Shown here: positions 59,445-64,000 of the stretch, in pieces | Layout of the letters: every line of letters starts with the position of its first letter | How positions within the stretch are numbered: the first letter of the stretch is position 1 | Source of the DNA: Endomychus coccineus | Taxonomy: Eukaryota; Arthropoda; Insecta; Coleoptera; Endomychidae | DNA: 64,000 nt | Direction: 5' to 3' | Assembly (NCBI GenBank): GCA_958510875.1 | Contig: OY294068.1 | Span: 20,130,297 to 20,194,296 of the forward strand | The notes under the pieces: model-generated | Database searches by the model: none | Seen by the model: the letters and a program-made list of their open reading frames with translations, nothing else | Told to the model about the DNA's origin: nothing | Made by a program: the position numbers and the translations under genes

Positions 59445-59625
59445 TTAGGCATTAGGCATGATGCAGATGGAGAAATAAAAACCTCTTGGTTTACTAAAGA
59501 AGTATGGTCTCAACGTTATCTTCACTTCAATTCCGTTGCACCAGCTTGTTATAAAAAAAGTGTCATAAACAGCCTTACAGATCGCGCGATAAAATTGTCC
59601 CACGTAGATGACCGCCCAAAAATTT
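59445..59625 (+). pseudogene. PLE-A reverse transcriptase, C-terminal (thumb) end
   Basis: The frame reads IKTSWFTKEVWSQRYLHFNS and INSLTDRAIKLSHVDDRPK, the region after the polymerase catalytic site in PLEs (TSW..K....RYL.F.S.P..K..VI..L.DRA..LS). It stops at 59,626 after RPKI. A one-base shift in the A run there restores NLKIVRNTLELNDYPKTFF, the start of the linker to the endonuclease. The palm with the YxDD site is missing because of 5' truncation. Confidence 0.8.
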
Positions 59626-59650
59626 AAAAATTGTTCGTAATACACTAGAA

Positions 59651-60229
59651 TTGAATGACTACCCAAAAACTTTTTTCAATCCTATCATTAAAGAAAGAAT
59701 AAACAAAATCTATAATGGTTCGTCGTATAAAAATAACATAAAAGGTAATACAGACAATTTTATAACTCTACCTTACATTCCGGAGACCTCAGAAAAAATC
59801 AAAAAATTTTTGAAAAAGTATGATATAAATGTTGCGCATAAACCTACTAACTGTGTTGGGAAATATTTCTCAAATCTAAAACCTTTAATACCCAAAGATA
59901 AACAAACTCACACAGTGTATAAATTGAATTGTTTAGATTGTGATGGAACCTATACTGGAATCTCTAAGCAATATTTACAAAAAAGAATGTACGGCCATAA
60001 ATATAGCACAAGAAATAACAACTTAGAAAATTCCATCGCCCTTGCTAAGCATTGCTTTGATTATAACCATCAATTTGATTACAAAAATGTTAATATCTTA
60101 ACTAAGGAAACCAATTATCATAAAAGATCTATCCTGGAGATGATTCACATAAAACGGGACCCCAAATCTGTAAATCATAGGGTAGACACACAAAATCTAA
60201 GTCATATTTATACTAATTTGATTAAATAA
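59651..60229 (+). pseudogene. PLE-A linker and GIY-YIG endonuclease
   Basis: Open frame of 192 codons, intact to its stop. Residues 1-75 form the linker (FFNPIIKERINKIYN, YIPETSEKIKKFLKKYDINV). From about residue 92: HTVYKLNCLDCDGTYTGISK, QYLQKRMYGHK, with the VYKL and TYTGIS pair as the GIY-YIG equivalent, a C-x2-C zinc pair characteristic of PLEs, and an R/H catalytic segment. HCFDYNHQFDYKN and RSILEMIHI (the E of the active site) follow near 140-165. The enzyme would nick target DNA to prime PLE reverse transcription in the nucleus. The real protein starts upstream; this ATG is internal. Confidence 0.85.
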
Positions 60230-60632
60230 TCTCTTGCAAATTCTTACATACGTCTTTATAATTGTTGAAAATATTTTTAGGAAGAATTCGTAATTCTAAT
60301 TTTCCAGTACAGGTCTGAAACCGTTCTTAAGTACCTACTCATACATCCTACACATCTGGTTTCGAAAGTAGATACTTGACAAATAACTTCGTTCTTCTCA
60401 GTTGTTGTGAGAATACCAATCAATATGCACTCATATATTTTAATAATATTACTGAATAGCGGATTCTTACTACAAAAAATTTGTTTATACTTTAATACTT
60501 ACGATACAATTTCGATTATTCGTAGTTCTGTTCGTTTCGACGGCGTGGGCTCTTTTGATTGAAGTTAAATTGTGCGATTTGGACGCTTGTGCTATAATTA
60601 GTTTTAGTAAACTTTCTTTTTAGACATAGTGA

Positions 60633-60674
60633 GTCTTCTGATGATGGTCGTGAGACCGAAACGTACGTAAAGAC
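60633..60674 (+). ncRNA. hammerhead ribozyme-like motif in PLE-A tail (best copy)
   Basis: Stem I GTCTT (60,633-60,637) pairs with AAGAC (60,670-60,674), five pairs. Core CTGATGA (60,638-60,644), one extra T at 60,645, stem II GGTC-GTGA-GACC (60,646-60,657), GAAA (60,658-60,661). Stem III is A-C with G-T around loop GTAC, giving the self-complementary ACGTACGT, followed by A60,669 as the predicted cleavage nucleotide. All invariant core bases are present. Very short, palindromic stem III is known for hammerheads of PLEs and retrozymes, which work as dimers. The extra T is unusual. Confidence 0.6.
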
Positions 60675-60741
60675 GAATATTCAAAACAAAGTGTTAATGT
60701 GACCTATTTCCCGAGAATTTTTATGTATAAAACAAAATAAA

Positions 60742-61633
60742 TCATTTTCTCTTACCTTAGTATTCTATTACCCAACCCAACTAAATATGGAATTGTATAA
60801 GATTATCAGTCACATCCCATCAAGCATTTTCTCCGCGTTTAAAATATAAGTTATAGTGGAATAAATTCAATTAGAAACAAATACATGTCGCTGAATCATT
60901 GATCAGTGTCTGGTCAGTTTACAGTAACGGTCTCTTCAATCCTTCAGATTGGGTCAGACATTGATTGAATTACCAACTTCATTCCAGATCACAAATAATT
61001 CAATAAAACGCTATTGATAGTCGTCACAGATTTCACTCAATTAATCGATTGCGAAGTAAACTTTCTGTATGTTATTAATTTGCGTGAACGAAATTGGTAA
61101 CAAATAGACTATTATAATAAGTCACGATGATGTATTGAAGGCGTGAAATGTTCTTATGAAAGTTATCACTTGAACAACAATGAAATAACAGTTCAAAATC
61201 GTACTTGAAAGACAGGTAAATTGAATTCTCAACGTTGGAAACTCTCACAAGAGGTTGATGATGTAGATCCCACATGAGATTTTTGTATCGTTTACGACTT
61301 TCTCATTTCAAGCGGAACATCCTTTAACGAGTCTTTGTTGAGAAAAATGTCAGGCTGACCTGGTGACTATGAAACTTTTACACATTCCGCCGTGTAACAT
61401 ATCCATTCTACAGTTCTTGTAAGCACTCGTTGTGAGTGTCTGCATTTCAAAAGATTTGCGGAATAAGAAGATGGTAAGTGGTTGGATCATAATGATTCAA
61501 ATGATTATTTCTTCTTCATTATTTGGTACTGATGGAACGAGAAATGAACAAAGAAAAATAGGTAGAATAATCACAATGCGTGAATGGATCTGAGGTTGAA
61601 GATTCATATTAGTTTGAGCTAACAAGCCTAAAC
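60742..61633. other. no recognisable gene
   Basis: Mixed composition. An ATG directly followed by GTAAGT is at 61,471-61,479 (see findings). No domain motif. Confidence 0.4.
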
Positions 61634-61636
61634 TAA

Positions 61637-62547
61637 TAGTCCAGGCTATGAACCGGAAAAAAAACAACATGTAAGTTCGAATCATTTTTCATTAGCTTCA
61701 GGAGATTCTCAGGATCGTTCATACACCTTAAAACCTCTTGGGAAACCCCAACCACACCCATTGGGGCAAAAATGGCTCGAAATCTCCAAGTCTTGAATTG
61801 TATTTTCTACAAAAAAAAGTATTTTGGCATTTCGAGTGAACTTATTAGGTTTTTTGGATCGCTGAACACGAATCCGTAGCCAGATTTACTTGCAATCCAT
61901 CGTAGGGGTGTTAAAATCGACGAAATTGGCCAATTTTACACCCCTATAAGTTATTTTGCAATTTACGTGTTTTGGGCATTCCGAATGCACCTATGAGGGT
62001 TATTTGGGTAGCTGAATACGATTCCGAAGCCAGATTTACTCGAATATCATCGTGGGGGTGGAAAATTTACAATGGCTAATTTGACACGCTTCTAAATTTT
62101 TATTATCTTTTCATTCGGAGTAAATATGGCTTTGGAATCGTATTCAGCGACCCAAAAAACCTCCTTGGTGCATTCGAAATGCCTGAAAAACGTAAATTGC
62201 AAAATAACATTTTAGGGGTGCGAAATTAACCAATTTTGTCAATTTGAATAGACCTACGATGGATTGCAAGTGAATCTGGCTACGGATTCGTGTTCAGCGA
62301 CCCAAAGAACTTTCTAGATGCACTCGAAATGCCAAAATACCTTTTTTTTTGTAGGAATTACAATTCAAGACTTGGAGATTTCGGGCCATTTTCACCCCCA
62401 ATGGGTGGGGTTGGGGTTCTCAAGAGGTTTTAAGGTGTATGAATGATCCTGAGAACCTCCTGAAGCTGATGCAAAAAAACTTTTTGGTTCGAACTTACAT
62501 GTCTTTTTTTCTATTATAACTAAAACCTCAGTTCACAGCCTGGACTA
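61637..62547. mobile_element. TAGTCCAGGC foldback transposon, 911 bp, TAA target duplication
   Basis: Ends TAGTCCAGGCTATGAACCGG (61,637) and TTCACAGCCTGGACTA (ending 62,547), flanked by TAA at 61,634-61,636 and 62,548-62,550. Arms of about 330 bp are well-matched inverted copies (ACTTGGAGATTTCG.GCCATTTT against its complement; AGCGACCCAAAGAAC in mirror image). Two further inner units with CAGCGACCC lie between. Ends and TWA duplication relate it to the 48.4 kb element, while the interior differs, so these are two subfamilies. Confidence 0.83.
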
Positions 62548-63110
62548 TAAACACAAATAGACGTACTAAGAGAATTGCTATGCACTAAACGAAGTATTTA
62601 GCGCTTCTAAATTTTTATTATTTTTTCATTCGGAGCAAATTTGGCTTCGGAATCGTATTCAGCGACCCAAAAAAAACCCTTGGTGCATTCGAAATGCCTA
62701 AAACACGTAAATTGCAAAATAACATATTAGGGGTGCGAAATTGGCCAATTTTGTCAATTTGACCATCCCTACGATGAATTGTAAGTAAATCTAGCTACGG
62801 ATTCATGTTCAGCGACCCAAAGAACCTCCTAGGTGCACTCGAAATGCCAAGATACATTTTTTTGGAGAAAATACAATTCAAGACTTGGAGAGGCCATTTT
62901 CGCCCCCAATGTGTTGGGTTGGGGTTCCCAAGAGGTTTTAAGGTATATGAGTGATCCTGAGAACCGCCTGAAGCTGATGCAAAAAATTTTTTTTGGTTCG
63001 GGCTCACATGTTTTTTTTTTGTTATAGCTGAAATCCCGGTTCACAGCCTGGACTGTAAACACAAATAGACGAACTAAGAGAATTGCTCTGCACTAAACAA
63101 AGTACATTCA
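62548..63110 (+). repeat. tandem segmental duplication of about 510 bp
   Basis: The right half of the 911-bp foldback plus about 50 bp of its flank (62,089-62,598) is repeated at about 62,604-63,105. Both copies begin TTCTAAATTTTTATTAT, both contain the right end (CAGCCTGGACT) and both end ACAAATAGACG.ACTAAGAGAATTGC. The second copy's right terminus reads GGACTG instead of GGACTA. Confidence 0.82.
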
Positions 63111-63210
63111 CACTGTTTAGCAAATAATCGATTAACGCCATTCAAATTACAAGAGAAACATTAGCAGCAGGAATTAACTTCATGGCAAGCATCATTATGT
63201 TTCCAGTGAA

Positions 63211-63245
63211 CTATATAAAATCATGGCGGTCACCGTACAGTGAAC
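63211..63245 (+). promoter_or_regulatory. candidate core promoter (TATA plus initiator)
   Basis: TATATAAAA at 63,212-63,220 is followed by ACAGTG with its A at 63,239, 27 bp downstream, the usual TATA-to-start spacing and an arthropod initiator-like sequence. The first ATG (63,269) opens only MRKFIVSLDLT before a stop, with no good splice donor. The downstream gene is therefore unidentified; it may be decayed. Confidence 0.33.
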
Positions 63246-63506
63246 AGGATTAATTTCAGAGTAAATATATGAGAAAGTTCATTGTCTCCTTGGATTTGAC
63301 ATAAAAAATTTACAATACACGAACATTTAAATTTGATGCTCTATTCAACTAGGTGCGGGATAGTTGCATATCGACTGAATAAATTTGCAAAAATATAAAT
63401 GTCTTCAGGTTTTTGAATTATTCGATGGAACTATTGGTTGGTTTTTGTTTCGAATGAAATAAAGAATTCTAAATTCACCATGAAAGGGTTCCTGTAAGAT
63501 CCACTC

Positions 63507-63537
63507 TTCCTCTCTCTCTCTCTCTGTCTCTCTCTCA
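63507..63537. repeat. TC microsatellite
   Basis: TCTCTCTCTCTCTCTGTCTC followed by TCTCTCAC, an interrupted dinucleotide run. Confidence 0.9.
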
Positions 63538-63557
63538 CTCAGCGCACAATTTGGCAC

Positions 63558-63690
63558 ATTCTGCATGATCTCAATACCGAAAAGTCTATGGGGCCCAACG
63601 GAATTCCACCTGTCGCTCTCAAGGAATGTGCGCCCAAATTAACACCTGTTTTCTGACGGTTGTTTACTGAATGAACTGATTCAAATGTAT
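63558..63690 (+). pseudogene. LINE reverse transcriptase N-terminal fragment
   Basis: The plus strand reads DLNTEKSMGPNGIPPVALKE, CAPKLTPVF. This matches the entry segment of LINE polymerases (LD..K..GPDGIPA.VLK.CAP.LAPVL), where the D of GPDG is N here. A stop follows at 63,655. Only about 30 residues are recognisable. Confidence 0.65.
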
Positions 63691-64000
63691 TATTGAACTT
63701 GCTCTTGAATTAAAACTGAGAACAATAAACTTTGATTGCGAATCTGAAACAACTCTGATTCAGTAAAATTCACCCTTCTTACCAAAAACACTCTGAAGAA
63801 AGTATTAAGTTAAGTTAATTGAAATTGACAGAGTGTCACGTGATTCCTCAAGAGACCAGTACAAGCAAGAAAATATGACTGAAGGTTTTGGGCATTGCTC
63901 CTGGTATTTGCAATGCTTTCTTTGTCTCAAGAACCATGCTATAATTTGGAAAAGGATCCACGAATGGTTTAACCAATAAGCAGTAAGATTCCTTTCTTGA
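63691..64000. other. no recognisable gene
   Basis: AT-rich end of the window; nothing assignable. Confidence 0.4.

Larger units (their letters stand above)
59356..60729 (+). mobile_element. Penelope-like element, family A, copy 3, with 12-bp target duplication
   Basis: Flanked by AAACAAAATAAA at 59,344-59,355 and 60,730-60,741. The left end is an opposed tail piece (AAAATTCTCGTGAAATAGGT, CACATTAACACTTTGTTTT, ending about 59,436). Then come the end of the reverse transcriptase, the GIY-YIG endonuclease, 3' non-coding DNA and the full tail (60,507-60,728) with a hammerhead-like core. So the copy is 5'-truncated and closed by a short inverted copy of its own tail, the structure seen in PLEs from other animals. 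It is the best-preserved PLE in the window. Confidence 0.88.

Overview
The window looks like AT-rich, repeat-dense intergenic (or very long intronic) DNA from an arthropod, most likely an insect. There are no bacterial-style operons. Nearly everything recognisable is a decayed eukaryotic transposable element: Penelope-like elements (PLEs), non-LTR retrotransposons (LINEs), mariner/Tc1-like, hAT and MULE DNA transposons, and several long foldback (MITE-like) elements. Order or species cannot be settled from the sequence alone.

Layout. 0-7 kb: two mariner/Tc1-like remnants, a LINE C-terminal scrap, a 0.2 kb inverted pair of PLE tails, and the best-preserved LINE (4.1-6.9 kb, minus strand; partial endonuclease plus full reverse transcriptase, one frameshift). 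8-12.4 kb: two foldback elements of about 1 kb. 13.8-18.6 kb: two PLE copies of one family (PLE-B), the second split by a hAT transposon with a perfect 8-bp target-site duplication, then a second LINE reverse transcriptase. 20-23.3 kb: a FLYWCH-zinc-finger MULE transposase split by about 2 kb of unidentified DNA that carries a TATA box and repeats. 24-37 kb: PLE tails, three RNase H-type LINE remnants, a 1.2 kb foldback and long empty stretches. 38.4-40.3 kb: a degenerate tandem array of units of about 300 bp. 40.8 kb: the only candidate host-gene piece, a signal-peptide first exon on the minus strand with a splice donor. 41.3-50.1 kb: two PLE-A copies, LINE scraps, a Tc1-like transposase and a third PLE-B copy split by a foldback transposon flanked by TTA. 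51-54 kb: a LINE interrupted by a 141-bp palindromic mini-PLE, and a LINE scrap interrupted by an element with 56-62 bp inverted ends. 55-64 kb: another foldback, a third PLE family, a PLE-A copy with a 12-bp target duplication, a foldback plus a tandem duplication of about 510 bp, and a possible core promoter.

The most interesting material is the PLE set. Two tails (60.63 kb plus, 41.37 kb minus) and both arms of the 3.2 kb inverted pair can be folded by eye into minimal type I hammerhead ribozymes. Three PLE-derived units show inverted tail-to-tail structure, and two of these have target duplications of 12-13 bp that define the element ends. Hammerheads in PLEs are an established phenomenon; the compact palindromic insertion at 51.76 kb, made only of two opposed tails, is the observation most worth following. 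No undescribed host defence or metabolic system is visible. Identifications are by eye from protein motifs; family assignments below clade level are tentative.
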